NCBI RefSeq assembly: GCF_030815855.1 | Contig: NZ_JAUSXG010000001.1 | Span: 186,001-250,000 of the forward strand | Direction of reading: 5' to 3' | Source of the DNA: Variovorax paradoxus | GTDB taxonomy: Bacteria > Pseudomonadota > Gammaproteobacteria > Burkholderiales > Burkholderiaceae_C | DNA length: 64,000 nt | Shown: piece after piece, positions 18,201 through 26,357 of the stretch | Layout of the letters: the number at the start of each line of letters is the position of its first letter | Numbering within the stretch: position 1 is the stretch's first letter | The notes under the pieces: model-generated | Database searches by the model: none | Told to the model about the DNA's origin: nothing | The model's input: the letters and a program-made list of their open reading frames with translations, nothing else | Program-made: the position numbers and the translations under genes

Positions 18201-19899
18201 CGGTGGTGCGGCCTGTCTCAGTCACCAACGATGGCAGTGAGAAGGTCGGGTGCCACTGGGTGGTCACGGTCTGGGCTTCGGGGGTGCCGGAGGCGCGTGT
18301 GACTGATGTGGGCAGGCGGCGGGCAACGTCCCAGGTCGTTGTGGTGACCACGCCCTTGAAGTCGGTCTCCGAAGTGATCAGGCCGTTGGCATCCTGTACA
18401 CGACTGGCGGCATCGCTCTTACCTCCACCCGAGGGCAGAGAGCCTCCGGTAACCGCGAGCTTGCCCAGCGTGGTGCCGTAGTTGTAGCTACGGCTCGTGC
18501 CCAGGGGATCGACCACCGCAGCCGAGTTTGAAGACGGATAGCTGACTTGATAGCTGTCAACGGAGCCCGCGAGCTGAGTGCTGATCGCGCGGCCCGTACT
18601 GTCGTATGCGAACGTCCCCCAGCGAACGGAGGCTTCATCGAAGATGCCGGTCAGTGCCTGAGGAAACGAGGTGTTCTCGTAGACGAAATTGCGGCCCTTG
18701 CCGTCGGGGTACAGGACTGAGGCCAAGCGGCCGGACCCATCGTAGGCGTAGGCGATGACCCGCGCATCCGGGGTCGTGATGGCGGTCAGCTGGCCTGCGC
18801 CGTTGTATGTGAGCGCGAGGGTGCGTCCGAAACCGTTCGTGACGGAGGCCAGTTGGCCAGCACCGTTGTAGGTGTACGCAGTGACCCAGCCGTTGCGATC
18901 CACTTCGGTCTGCAGTTTGCCGGAGGCGTCGAAGCTGAGCGTGGCGTCGTCATCGACGCGGTGGTAGGTCCAGCTGCCAGAGGAGAGTTGCGCCAGGGTG
19001 TCGGCACCATTGCTGGCACTCCAGAAGGTGGCACCAACAGACTTGCCAAAGGTCCGCACATAGCCTTCGCCGGTGGTGATGGCTACGACTGAGGGGGCTG
19101 TGCTGGGCACGGCGACCAGCTTGGCACTGAAGTTGTGCCACCAGACCTGACCGAGCGGGTTACTGGCCCGGGTCAAATCACTCGCCCAACTGCTTCGGTA
19201 GGTGCGCGTGAAGGACAGAGCATCGGGACCAGCGTCGGACCAATCAGTTTCGGTGCGGTATTTCTCTGCGGTAGCAGGAAGAATAGGAGCGCCATTGAGG
19301 ACACCGTCCGGCGGACGCTGACACATGGGTGGTTGCTCGGGCCGAAGGCAAAAAGACTGTGTCGAATCTTCCTGAAAACTTCGGCTGCACAGACAATTGC
19401 CGCTACCGGTCAGCGTACTGTCGGCCGGGCACACCTTGTCATAGGCGACACGCAAGGCAGCAAGGGCGTCCGAAGTCGAGCCATCTTTCCAAACGTAATG
19501 GAAGGGGCAATTGGAATCAACCGGAGGGCCGGAACTGGTAACGGTTGCGGGGTATGTGCTGTAAAACTGTTGATAGAGCACAAGAGTGTCCGCGCAGGCT
19601 TCCTCTCTGGTGTACCGAAACACATCGCTCGCGTAGTGACTTATGGGTGAAGTCCCTGCCCATTTCTTAACGGGGGTTGACCAAATCGTCGCACCGGCTG
19701 CATGGGCTAGGCACAACAACAGCAACGCAAGACCCAGACGGAAGAGGGCTGTGAGCTCAGTATCGAAGAACGGCCAACCCAGAAAATTGTCCGACCTTCT
19801 GCCAGTCGGACCTCTCAGCCACTGATCCTGATGCGCCGAAATCCGCGGCCAAAGTAGAGCGGACCGAATCGGACATCGCAGCCTTTTCTCCTCCCTCAT
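15253..19899 (-). CDS. RHS repeat polymorphic toxin (RHS3)
   Basis: About 1548 aa if started at the ATG at 19899, which has GGGAGAG upstream; in-frame starts up to 20037 exist, so the N-terminus is uncertain. A hydrophobic segment 'LGLALLLLCLAHAAGA' marks signal-peptide-like export. It is followed by a Cys-rich region, a DUF6531-type module ('PILPATAEK', 'ALSFTRTYRSSWAS') and YD/RHS repeats to the core end 'GRYSQPDPIGLRGG'. The tip (~165 residues) contains 'GTPASMTPRPVD', 'PGW' and a CAVC pair and ends 'LTQELMDAVTGVFKK'. I recognise this tail as recurring on RHS proteins but not its activity. The core (15.78-17.49 kb) is an inverted copy of RHS2's. Confidence 0.92.
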   Translation of the reverse strand: MREEKRLRCPIRSALLWPRISAHQDQWLRGPTGRRSDNFLGWPFFDTELTALFRLGLALLLLCLAHAAGATIWSTPVKKWAGTSPISHYASDVFRYTREEACADTLVLYQQFYSTYPATVTSSGPPVDSNCPFHYVWKDGSTSDALAALRVAYDKVCPADSTLTGSGNCLCSRSFQEDSTQSFCLRPEQPPMCQRPPDGVLNGAPILPATAEKYRTETDWSDAGPDALSFTRTYRSSWASDLTRASNPLGQVWWHNFSAKLVAVPSTAPSVVAITTGEGYVRTFGKSVGATFWSASNGADTLAQLSSGSWTYHRVDDDATLSFDASGKLQTEVDRNGWVTAYTYNGAGQLASVTNGFGRTLALTYNGAGQLTAITTPDARVIAYAYDGSGRLASVLYPDGKGRNFVYENTSFPQALTGIFDEASVRWGTFAYDSTGRAISTQLAGSVDSYQVSYPSSNSAAVVDPLGTSRSYNYGTTLGKLAVTGGSLPSGGGKSDAASRVQDANGLITSETDFKGVVTTTTWDVARRLPTSVTRASGTPEAQTVTTQWHPTFSLPSLVTETGRTTVYTYGALGNVLTRTVTDTATNQAQLWQWTYNAQQLVATATEPNGAVTSYTYDPRGNVLTSINALSHVTSYTYDNANRVASSTAPNGLVITYTYDSRDRLLTQTVGGQTTTLTYKPYSTVETVSLPTGLVLTYSYDAAHRLIGWSNNRGESGSYTLDGMGNRTAEQIKDSAGNVAWNAARTINAINRLSAQTEGPNQASSFGYDANGELTRSTNGLNQSTQYGLDGLRRVKAVIDAANATATLKYNALDAVTEAKDFKGVATTYARDAQGNATAESSADTGGASTQYDALGLPNQITDALGQATTITRDALGRPTNLVFADGKTTTLRYDLSANSKGYLSEIVDRSGTTEYTRDGFGRVTLKKQTLANGSVQQVSYSYNPNGTLASIGYPNNGGLLTHSYDATGRLTALSLNGNPLVTGIAWNPLGQPTAWTWAFASPSLAASRSYDTAGRMTATEFSSYVYDAAGRITSLTQTLYAPGDTDPTHSTIGASDITWTVGYNAVGRITGFNATGSTAGFGYDANGNRSSSTRVLNGQSTSRTYTVGAASNRLTGFSQIMSGSSSTSVTYGYNANGDLVSDGLRSYTYDAEGRLVASTTGATDVSPTTRYAHNALGQRVFKTEPLYPPGPGDEADPGFMQSLIAFFTRLWSPATNQAEQLGYAYVYDENGTLISEAGSGGANSAGQASYIYLPTANGPMPIAAVINGATYAVHSDHLNTPRKLSNVDGQPVWQWSYSAFGEDKPTTAKNRFANLDTTPNPGTTSVSEVKFNLRYPGQYADEESGLFYNYFRSYDARTGRYSQPDPIGLRGGWNRFAYVSGDPLGFSDPSGLDRWGSYGYGRYLPATNPAPSFWERLNFPETPEQRALGEKIAMGFCGSTLGAAKAGNLIYRSASGTPASMTPRPVDLKGLSAANSVENALAGKNQIIDASKLQNLCAVCDNAATGHVSIAPKDMSQMPGWVNSRGGADIHPLTQELMDAVTGVFKK
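15785..17490 (-). repeat. RHS core repeat, copy in RHS3
   Basis: Inverted relative to the other two copies. Its first part follows RHS2 and later parts follow RHS1 in diagnostic positions. Confidence 0.9.
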
Positions 19900-20410
19900 C
19901 GCACTCTCCCTCATGCTTTCTCGTTTGTGTATCTCAACCTCGATGACCATCTCTTCGTGGGCCATGAGGCAAGCATTTCTTGAGCGGACGATCACCCAAT
20001 CAGGTGGTGTGCGCACTGCGCAGCGTATTCCGTACAACTTGTTTCAGATTAGCCGAAAGGTCGCACGCGGACAAACGACAGCTCGATAGCGCAGAGGATT
20101 TGGTCGATGAGTTGAATTGGAAAGTACGCAATTCGCTGAGGGGTGTTGTTGATGTGCGACTTCCCGGGGTCTAGCAGATTTGTCAGTTGTCCGAAGTCGA
20201 GCTTCGTTGCACGCTCGGCGCAAATCCACGCGGAGGACGATCTTTTTGGAGGACCGCTGGATTGGGCTGCTATGCCGGGGTGAGTCCGGATGGCAGTGCT
20301 GCCCTGGTTTCGGTGCCGGTTCTGCTTTTGTCCGGGGTCTTCAAGTCAGAAACTCACCGTCGGTACGCAAGCCGCTACTTGAAGGCTCGACCTAACTTCA
20401 AGGAGTTGTC

Positions 20411-20482
20411 ATGCAATTCGAACCCCACACCAGTTACCGCCATGCCGATCTGTCGTATGCGGTCAATGAACCCCGTCCTTGA
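20411..20482 (+). pseudogene. Truncated second alpA copy
   Basis: Begins with the same AAGGAG site and start as alpA at 13980 ('MQFEPH', then 'YRHADL' where the intact copy has 'HRHVDL') but diverges after ~16 codons and stops at 20480-20482. The IS66 element follows at once and is the probable cause of the disruption. Confidence 0.65.
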
Positions 20483-20505
20483 GCAGCAGGCTGAGACCTG
20501 ACAGC

Positions 20506-20539
20506 CTACGTTCCCACGTAGATGAACGCGGGAACGTAG
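20506..20539. repeat. 10-base inverted repeat before IS66 tnpA
   Basis: CTACGTTCCC (20506-20515) and GGGAACGTAG (20530-20539) are perfect complements with a 14-base loop. It ends one base before the tnpA ATG and could form a hairpin or a repressor site limiting transposase expression. Confidence 0.7.
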
Positions 20540-20983
20540 ATGACAGACGATTTCGAAGACCTCAAGCGCCGGCTGGTGGTGGGGCACAAGAGCGATGGAC
20601 GCAGCGTGTACGACGAAGCGGCGAAGTCCGAACTGGTGGCACTGTGCCTGCAGCCAGGCGCCTCGGTGTCGCGCCTGGCGCGCGAGTGCGGCGTCAATGC
20701 CAACCAGGTGGGACGCTGGCTTCGCGAGCATGGCCACGGTGCTCGTGCGCGCAAGGCCGTTGCCAGCGTGGTGCCGGCGCCCGCGGCGTTCGTGGCGGTC
20801 TCGGTGCCGCCGGCGTCGCCGATCGCGGTCCGAAGCGGCGGCGACATCGTCGCCGTGATGGACGTGCAGGCACGCTTGCCCAATGGCGTGGCGATCGACA
20901 TTCGCGGCGTCGAGCTGCGCAACGTCGGCGAAGTGATCGAGGCGCTCGGGAGGCTGCGGTGTTCCGCTTCGACGAAAGGCTGA
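20540..20983 (+). CDS. tnpA: IS66 accessory protein TnpA
   Basis: 147 aa with a helix-turn-helix of IS3/IS66 type ('SELVALCLQPGASVSRLARE', 'CGVNANQVGRWLREHGHG') and a Val/Ala-rich C-terminal half. In IS66 elements this small protein assists transposition. Start ATG at 20540; overlaps tnpB by 25 bases. Confidence 0.88.
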   Translation: MTDDFEDLKRRLVVGHKSDGRSVYDEAAKSELVALCLQPGASVSRLARECGVNANQVGRWLREHGHGARARKAVASVVPAPAAFVAVSVPPASPIAVRSGGDIVAVMDVQARLPNGVAIDIRGVELRNVGEVIEALGRLRCSASTKG

Positions 20984-21309
20984 AGGTCTACCTGCACCGC
21001 GAGCCGGTGGACTTCCGGCTGAGCATCAACGGCTTGGCGGTGCTGGTGGAGCAGGCCCTGGGCCTGGACCCGTTCGCCTCGTGCGCCTACGTGTTCAGCA
21101 ACCGCCGGCGCGACCGGGTCAAGATCCTGGGCTGGGAACGCAACGGCTTCTGGCTGTTGCTCAAGCGCCTGGAGAAGGACAGGTTCATCTGGCCCTCGGC
21201 CGAGGCGGTTCCCACGCTGACCCCCGAGCAACTGCACTGGTTGCTCGAGGGCATCGACATCGCGGTGGTGCAACGCCACTCCCGTCTGCGCTATTCCAGC
21301 GTGGCTTGA
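20959..21309 (+). CDS. tnpB: IS66 Orf2 accessory protein TnpB
   Basis: 116 aa using a GTG start at 20959 inside the end of tnpA, the usual translational coupling in this family. The signature is complete: 'VDFRLSINGLAVLVEQALGL', 'DPFASCAYVFSNRRRDRVKI', 'LGWERNGFWLLLKRLEKDRF', ending in 'GIDIAVVQRHSRLRY'. Required for IS66 transposition; biochemical role unknown. Confidence 0.92.
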   Translation: MFRFDERLKVYLHREPVDFRLSINGLAVLVEQALGLDPFASCAYVFSNRRRDRVKILGWERNGFWLLLKRLEKDRFIWPSAEAVPTLTPEQLHWLLEGIDIAVVQRHSRLRYSSVA

Positions 21310-21333
21310 GGTTAGACGGAACAATGATGGGGC

Positions 21334-22920
21334 ATGTCGATCCAAGCTGGCGTGCCGCCGCCTGCCACCATCACCGCTGAAGAACTCGCCGCGCTCATCG
21401 CCGAGCGCGACGCGCTGGCCGGCGCGTTGCGGGTAGCGACCACCGAGCGGGACCTCGCACTGGAGCGGTTGAAGGCGCTGCAGCGCCAGCTCTTCGCCGC
21501 CAAGAGCGAAGCCCGTGGCACGGATCAGAAGGACCTGTTCCTCAACGAGGCCGAAGCACTCGCGCCCACCGATCAGACGCCGCAGGCCGAGGTCGAAGAC
21601 ATCGACGAAGAGGAGTCGACGCCGGTCGCCGGTCACCAGCGCAAGAAGCGTGGACGCAAGCCGCTGGATCCGGCGCTGCCGCGCGACATCGTGCGCCACG
21701 AGCTGCCCGAGTCCGAGCGTGTGTGCGCTCACGATGGCCACGCATTGGTCGAGATCGGCGCCGAGGTCAGCGAGCAGATGGACGTCATCCCCGAGCAGGT
21801 GCGTGTGCTGCAGCATCACCGCATCAAGTACGCCTGTCCCTGCTGCGATCAGAGCCTGAAGGTCGCGCCGGTGCCGGCGCGCATCATCCCGCGAGGCCTC
21901 CTCACCGAAGAGGCCCAGGCCTGGGTCATCACCGGCAAGTACCAGTTCGGCATGCCGCTGTACCGCACGGCCGTCTTGCTGCGCCGCTTCGGTGGCGACA
22001 TCGCGAGCAACACGCTGGCGTCGGGCATCGTGCGCATCGGCCAGGCTGTGCAGCCGGTCATCAACTTGCTGCGCGACCACTTGCTGGACTCGGACCTGAT
22101 CTACGGCGACGAGACCCACGTCCAGGTACTGAAGGAGCCTGGGCGCAAGGCACAGACGAAGAGCTTCATGTGGGCGCAGATGAATGGCACGGGTCCACCG
22201 GTGCGATTGTTCGCCTATGCGCCGGGACGCGGCGCTGTGCACGCCGAGAAGCTGTATGCCGGCATCCGCCCCGGCACCACGCTCATCACTGATGGCTACG
22301 AGGTCTACAACGGCATCGCGAAGGCCGGTGGTCTCACGCACCTTGGGTGCTGGGTCCACGCGCGCCGACCGTTCATCAAGGCCGAGGAAGCCACCCCGAA
22401 GGCGGCTCGCTCGCCGGATCAGCTCGCGACCCGGTTCGTGCGGCTGATTGGCAAGCTGTACCGTGCCGAGTCCTTGGCCAGGGACTGGACGCCCGCGCGC
22501 CGGCTGCGGATGCGCTCGCGCTACAGCGCCGCGGTTGTGCGCGAGATCGAGCGACTGCTGCTCACGCACCTGCACAGCGTTGCGCCGTCGAGCTGGCTGG
22601 GCGAAGCGCTGCACTACCTGCATGGGCAGTGGCCCAAGCTCGTGCGGTTCCTAGACAACGCAGCCTGGCCGCTGGACTCCAATCCGGTGGAGAACGCGAT
22701 CCGACCCTTCGTCGTCGGGCGACGCAGCTGGCTGTTCGCCGACACCGTCGGCGGTGCCAATGCAAGCGCCAATCTCTACTCGCTGATCGAAACGGCCAAG
22801 GCCAACAAGGTCGAGCCCTATCGGTACCTCGTCGCCTTGTTCAAGAAGCTGCCACTGGCACAGACGGTCGACGACTACGAGGCGCTGCTGCCCTGGAACA
22901 TCGAGATCGGCTCGCCGTAG
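21334..22920 (+). CDS. tnpC: IS66 family DDE transposase TnpC
   Basis: 528 aa, full length. The N-terminal coiled coil is about residues 15-60. The zinc-finger IS66 domain has 'CAHDGHALVEIG' and the pair 'YACPCC'. The catalytic domain contains 'YGDETHV' (first Asp), 'LITDGYEVYNG' (second Asp) and 'SNPVENAIRPFVVGRRSW' (Glu), a complete DDE triad. The C-terminal IS66_C tail is 'VEPYRYLVALFKKLP'. No frameshift is seen, so the element may be active. Confidence 0.95.
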   Translation: MSIQAGVPPPATITAEELAALIAERDALAGALRVATTERDLALERLKALQRQLFAAKSEARGTDQKDLFLNEAEALAPTDQTPQAEVEDIDEEESTPVAGHQRKKRGRKPLDPALPRDIVRHELPESERVCAHDGHALVEIGAEVSEQMDVIPEQVRVLQHHRIKYACPCCDQSLKVAPVPARIIPRGLLTEEAQAWVITGKYQFGMPLYRTAVLLRRFGGDIASNTLASGIVRIGQAVQPVINLLRDHLLDSDLIYGDETHVQVLKEPGRKAQTKSFMWAQMNGTGPPVRLFAYAPGRGAVHAEKLYAGIRPGTTLITDGYEVYNGIAKAGGLTHLGCWVHARRPFIKAEEATPKAARSPDQLATRFVRLIGKLYRAESLARDWTPARRLRMRSRYSAAVVREIERLLLTHLHSVAPSSWLGEALHYLHGQWPKLVRFLDNAAWPLDSNPVENAIRPFVVGRRSWLFADTVGGANASANLYSLIETAKANKVEPYRYLVALFKKLPLAQTVDDYEALLPWNIEIGSP

Positions 22921-23038
22921 ACCACCCCGCGCACGTCGGTTCCGACACTACGCGCAAGGGCGTGGTTTATTGACGGCTTACGTAGCGGTGACTGCGATTG
23001 TCCGTTGTTCTTTCATGGCGCCGTGTTTTGCTCGGGCG

Positions 23039-23773
23039 TTATCGTAAGCGCTGCCAGGTTCGCTTGACGATGCTCGTTCCGCAGTCGTAGACAAAGATCT
23101 TCGCAAACTGACAGCCATCATCAAGCGTCGCAAGGTAGTCATCTAGATCGGCGAGCCAGACATCGTCGGGGAACATTGGGTTGCCGTCGATGTAGGCCAG
23201 AAGGTTTGGCTGTCCCTGCGGCATATAGCTCTTCCCCATCTTGCCTTTGAGGGCATCCACAGACGGGTCGCCCACCCAAGTCACGGAGGTGGCATCGAAG
23301 AGCGGACCGACGAAGGCTCCACGCCCAACGTGCACGTGGCTCAGGACGGTTTCCAGGAGGGTGCCGCCTAGGAATACATCACCCGTGAATCCATCTGGCA
23401 AGCCGGCCAGATGTCTGAAGATGGCAGGAAGCGCATTCTTGCGGCGTTGCCCGCTCATGTTGTCGCGAAAGGACAGCGCGATGTCGGCGTCCCCGAACGC
23501 CGAGCGCAAGGCGGCAGCTTCAGGCGCCTGCAGGCTGCCGAGATACGCGTTGCAGGCATCCTTCGTGTTGAAGGATTGGCCCAGTGAAGCCGAGTAGTCC
23601 TGATCGATGATCTCGACGAGTTCGAATGCCTGACTGGTTCCGTCCGCCGCCAAGTAGAGGATGTCCGGCTCCGGTTCCGGCCGGCTGGTGAACGTACCTC
23701 CGGGCAGAAGGCCCGCAGTCCTTGCGAAGTGTTCGAAGATGAGGCGCTCGCGCGCATCTTTCGAGAGTGCCAT
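23039..23773 (-). CDS. Hypothetical protein, possible PD-(D/E)xK-type nuclease fold
   Basis: 244 aa, not recognised as a named family. N-terminal helix 'ARERLIFEHFARTAGLLPGG', then 'EPEPDILY' and, after a short gap, 'QAFELVEIID'. The spacing of an acidic PD and E-x-x-E in strand context resembles the core of restriction-like nucleases, although the expected Lys is not obvious. It lies directly downstream of an HNH-type gene in the same direction with a ~45-base gap, so they may form a two-gene defence or nuclease cassette. This is inference from position and motif only. Confidence 0.55.
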   Translation of the reverse strand: MALSKDARERLIFEHFARTAGLLPGGTFTSRPEPEPDILYLAADGTSQAFELVEIIDQDYSASLGQSFNTKDACNAYLGSLQAPEAAALRSAFGDADIALSFRDNMSGQRRKNALPAIFRHLAGLPDGFTGDVFLGGTLLETVLSHVHVGRGAFVGPLFDATSVTWVGDPSVDALKGKMGKSYMPQGQPNLLAYIDGNPMFPDDVWLADLDDYLATLDDGCQFAKIFVYDCGTSIVKRTWQRLR

Positions 23774-23817
23774 TTCAGAGGTTCCAAGGCCGGGAAAAAC
23801 AGTTGGAGGCGCGAACC

Positions 23818-24741
23818 CTACGTGGGCACGAGCGTGTTAGTCGACGTGGCAATTTCCTCGCAATTGGTCGCCAAGTCGTGCGTGTAGACGAACTGCGGGC
23901 CGTCAACCGACAGAGTTCGGAAATGAACTCTAAACGCGAGTTGCCCAAAGTAGCGTACCTGGACCGTAGCGTAGGGATGATTGCCTTCAAAGAGAAGGCC
24001 ATGAAATGGCTTGGCCTCGGGCGCTTGCAGGCGGTCAACGACGACGTGGACAGGATCGATCGGCGCTCCCATGAGCGCGGCGCGGATCGCGCGCAGCCCC
24101 GGCGCGTTCACGCAAATTGCGGTGTTCAGGTGCAGCGCCAGGAACTCATAGGCTGACTTGATGGGAACGAGGAGGTTGAGCAGCGGTCCATCAAGCGCCG
24201 GTTGAATCCCGTCGATACGCCACTTGATGACTTCGATCGCCGGTGTGATCTCGAGCCGTGTGTTCTCTGGCGCGTCCGCGAACCGCCGCAATGCCTGCGC
24301 AACGTCGACGGCAGCGTGATTGTCACGGGCGAGCAACTTCTGGAGGGTCTTTACGGCCTGTGGTGTCGATTGGATCAATGAGCCGTCATCGAGCTTTGTT
24401 GAGCTGACGAAGAACTCACCGCCTTTGACATACCCCGGCGATGCCCCGCCTGGCCCGGTCGACACGTAGCGTTGCCCTTCGGCGAACTGACCAGCGAGCC
24501 TCGGTATGGCACGGGCCAGTTTCGCAACCAGTGATCGAATCGTCGGATCGGCCTCTGCTTGGCTCTCAGCCTGATGACCGATCCGCGAATTGCACGCGCG
24601 ACACAGCAGGCGCGAAGTCAGGCGTCCGCCGAGGGCTTCGGGGATCAGGTGCTCCACCGTGAGATCAGAGGTCGCCAGGCAGACAATGCATTGCGGGCCC
24701 GGCCATGGAACGTCGATGGTGAACCTCGGTGTAGTTACTTG
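23818..24741 (-). CDS. HNH endonuclease-like protein with unclear 5' end
   Basis: The safe part starts at a GTG at 24657 (279 aa), but the reading frame upstream to about 24741 encodes 'PWPGPQCIVCLATSDL' directly before 'TVEHLIPEALGG'. Together these give the C-x2-C, E-H-x-I-P and later C-x2-C ('LLCRACN') layout of HNH_5 zinc-ribbon nucleases, so the true protein must include the upstream part. No ATG, GTG or TTG lies in that segment before the in-frame stop, so either the start is unconventional or the 5' end was lost. The rest (~200 aa) is an unrecognised domain. Confidence 0.6.
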   Translation of the reverse strand, partial: QVTTPRFTIDVPWPGPQCIVCLATSDLTVEHLIPEALGGRLTSRLLCRACNSRIGHQAESQAEADPTIRSLVAKLARAIPRLAGQFAEGQRYVSTGPGGASPGYVKGGEFFVSSTKLDDGSLIQSTPQAVKTLQKLLARDNHAAVDVAQALRRFADAPENTRLEITPAIEVIKWRIDGIQPALDGPLLNLLVPIKSAYEFLALHLNTAICVNAPGLRAIRAALMGAPIDPVHVVVDRLQAPEAKPFHGLLFEGNHPYATVQVRYFGQLAFRVHFRTLSVDGPQFVYTHDLATNCEEIATSTNTLVPT

Positions 24742-24953
24742 GTGGTAGAGAGATTACCCGCAAAGTGGCCCAACACTAGACAATCTGCGCGCCTCGCGGG
24801 CTTTAGCGAATGCGCGAGCTGGGCCGGCCGCGGTACGACGCGATCGCGTTGGTCGCCCTGCTCGAAAAGCGCGGGTTGCCCCAGACTGCGGCGCACCTGC
24901 GCGATGTCGTGGCACTCATCTAGCTGGCTTGGCAGGAGCGCGCGGCCTTGGGG
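24742..24953. other. Gap between HNH gene and integrase
   Basis: Contains a 37-codon plus-strand frame (24810-24923: 'RELGRPRYDAIALVALLEKR', then 'GLPQTAAHLRDVVALI') that looks like the tail of a lost gene. I cannot name it. Nothing else supported. Confidence 0.35.
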
Positions 24954-26183
24954 TTATGTCATCGGGCGCGGCTTCAAGGGAATCACGTCGGCACCGATGC
25001 GCAGCTTGTCCAGATAGTCCGCCCAGCGCTGCATCATTTCTCGGCGCGCGGGGAGATGTGCGGTGCGGTTGTACGCACGACCGTTGGCATCCTTGACTGT
25101 GTGGGCGAGCTGGTGCTCGATGAAGTCCACGCGCTCGCCAAGCACCTCATCCATGATCGTCCGCGCGGTTGCCCTAAAGCCGTGGGCCGTGTGGACTTCA
25201 GCGCTGTAGCCCATCCCACGCAGAGCGGCATTGATGGTGTTCTCGCTCATGGGGCGTTCACCTGTCCGTATGCTGGGAAACACAAACCGTCCATGCCCTG
25301 TGATCGGGTGGAGGTTGCACAGGATCTCCACCGCTTGGGTTGCCAGCGGCACGACGTGATCGACTTTCATTTTCATCTTCGGGCCGGCGATGCGCCACTC
25401 GGCCGCGTCCAGGTCGATCTCAGCCCATTCCGCGGTGCGCAACTCGCCAGGCCGAACAAACAGCAGAGGGGAAAGCTTCAGCGCGGCAACGGTAGTGGGG
25501 TGGCCGCTATAGGCATGGATCGAGCGCATCAGGTCTCCGACTCGCTTGGGTTCGGTAATGGCGGCGAAGTGCTTGGTCGCTTTCGAGGCCAGGGCTTCGC
25601 TCAGATCGGCAGTTACGTCCCTCTCTGCCAGTCCTGACACCACTGCGAAGCGAAACACCTGCCCGCAAAGCTGCTTGACGCGGTGGGCGGTATCGATAGC
25701 GCCGCGTGCTTCCAGCTTGCGGACCACTCGCTCCAGAATGTCGCGCGGACCGATGGTGGACATGGGCATCTTGCCAATGAAGGGGAACACGTCCTTCTCG
25801 AGCCATGTCTTGACCTTGAGCTGCGTTCCACTGGCTCGTTTGGCCGCAGTCTTTCCTAGCCACTCGCGCGCAACCGCCTCGAACGTATTCGCCGCTGCGT
25901 CGGCTCGAGCTCTCTTTTCTTCGCGCTTGGCCGCGCTCGGGTCAGTCCCGTCTGCCAGCAGCTCGCGGGCGGCGGCGCGGCGATCCCGAGCTTTGGCCAG
26001 CGAGACCTCTGGGTAGGTTCCCAGCGCTAGCGTTTTCCGCTTGCCGGCGAAGGTGTAATCCATTCGCCAGTATTTCCCGGCAGTCTTCACCAAAAGGTAC
26101 ATGCCGGCGCCGTCGGCATATTTGTCGCCGTTGGCCTTCCCGGTGGGCTTCACCTGCCGAACAAACGTGTCTGTCAGCGCCAT
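24954..26183 (-). CDS. int: Tyrosine recombinase (P4-type integrase)
   Basis: 409 aa from the ATG at 26183, which has AAGGAG just upstream; a GTG at 26189 is the alternative. Domains: N-terminal DUF4102 arm-binding module ('KYADGAGMYLLVKTAGKYWR', 'LALGTYPEVSLAKARDRR'), core-binding helices (100-200), and a catalytic domain with Arg in 'LFVRPGELRTAEW', His-x-x-Arg in 'AHGFRATARTIMDE' and the nucleophile Tyr in 'GRAYNRTAH'. All active-site residues are present. It sits 174 bases from the 3' end of tRNA-Arg, the expected target, and marks the right end of the island. Confidence 0.95.
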   Translation of the reverse strand: MALTDTFVRQVKPTGKANGDKYADGAGMYLLVKTAGKYWRMDYTFAGKRKTLALGTYPEVSLAKARDRRAAARELLADGTDPSAAKREEKRARADAAANTFEAVAREWLGKTAAKRASGTQLKVKTWLEKDVFPFIGKMPMSTIGPRDILERVVRKLEARGAIDTAHRVKQLCGQVFRFAVVSGLAERDVTADLSEALASKATKHFAAITEPKRVGDLMRSIHAYSGHPTTVAALKLSPLLFVRPGELRTAEWAEIDLDAAEWRIAGPKMKMKVDHVVPLATQAVEILCNLHPITGHGRFVFPSIRTGERPMSENTINAALRGMGYSAEVHTAHGFRATARTIMDEVLGERVDFIEHQLAHTVKDANGRAYNRTAHLPARREMMQRWADYLDKLRIGADVIPLKPRPMT

Positions 26184-26290
26184 CTCCACTCCTTAACGGT
26201 ATCTCGTCACGGGGATTTCCGGGATACCGGCAAAAGTAACGGTATTTCCGTGCGATGGGATGCTACGCGGTGCCTCGTCGCGAGGCAAAG

Positions 26291-26325
26291 AAAAACCCGC
26301 TACGCCTTGGAGCGTGCGGGTTTTT
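26291..26325 (-). terminator. Rho-independent terminator between tRNA-Arg and integrase
   Basis: Inverted repeat AAAAACCCGC (26291-26300) / GCGGGTTTTT (26316-26325) with an inner ACGC/GCGT extension and a six-base loop. It can act in both directions; it lies 33 bases beyond the tRNA 3' end. Confidence 0.85.
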
Positions 26326-26357
26326 GATGTTTGGTGAGACGCCGTGATTCGGGTCCT

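Larger units (their letters stand above)
20038..20539. other. Region upstream of RHS3 and IS66 with second alpA leader
   Basis: 502 bases. Apart from the duplicated alpA leader (20178-20410) and the truncated alpA start, it holds the inverted repeat CTACGTTCCC...GGGAACGTAG (20506-20539) directly before the IS66 tnpA ATG. The left end of the IS66 element must lie near 20480-20510 but I could not identify its terminal repeat. Confidence 0.5.
20500..22981 (+). mobile_element. IS66-family insertion sequence
   Basis: Carries the three genes typical of the family (tnpA, tnpB, tnpC) in order. The right end at 22972-22981 reads GACGGCTTAC, i.e. GTAAGCCGTC inward, matching the GTAAGC start usual for IS66 termini. 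The left boundary is approximate, and I found no clear 8-base target duplication. Confidence 0.75.

Noticed and set aside
20506..22623. 705-codon minus-strand frame across IS66
   Set aside because: Shadow of tnpA/tnpB/tnpC, which have full domain content.
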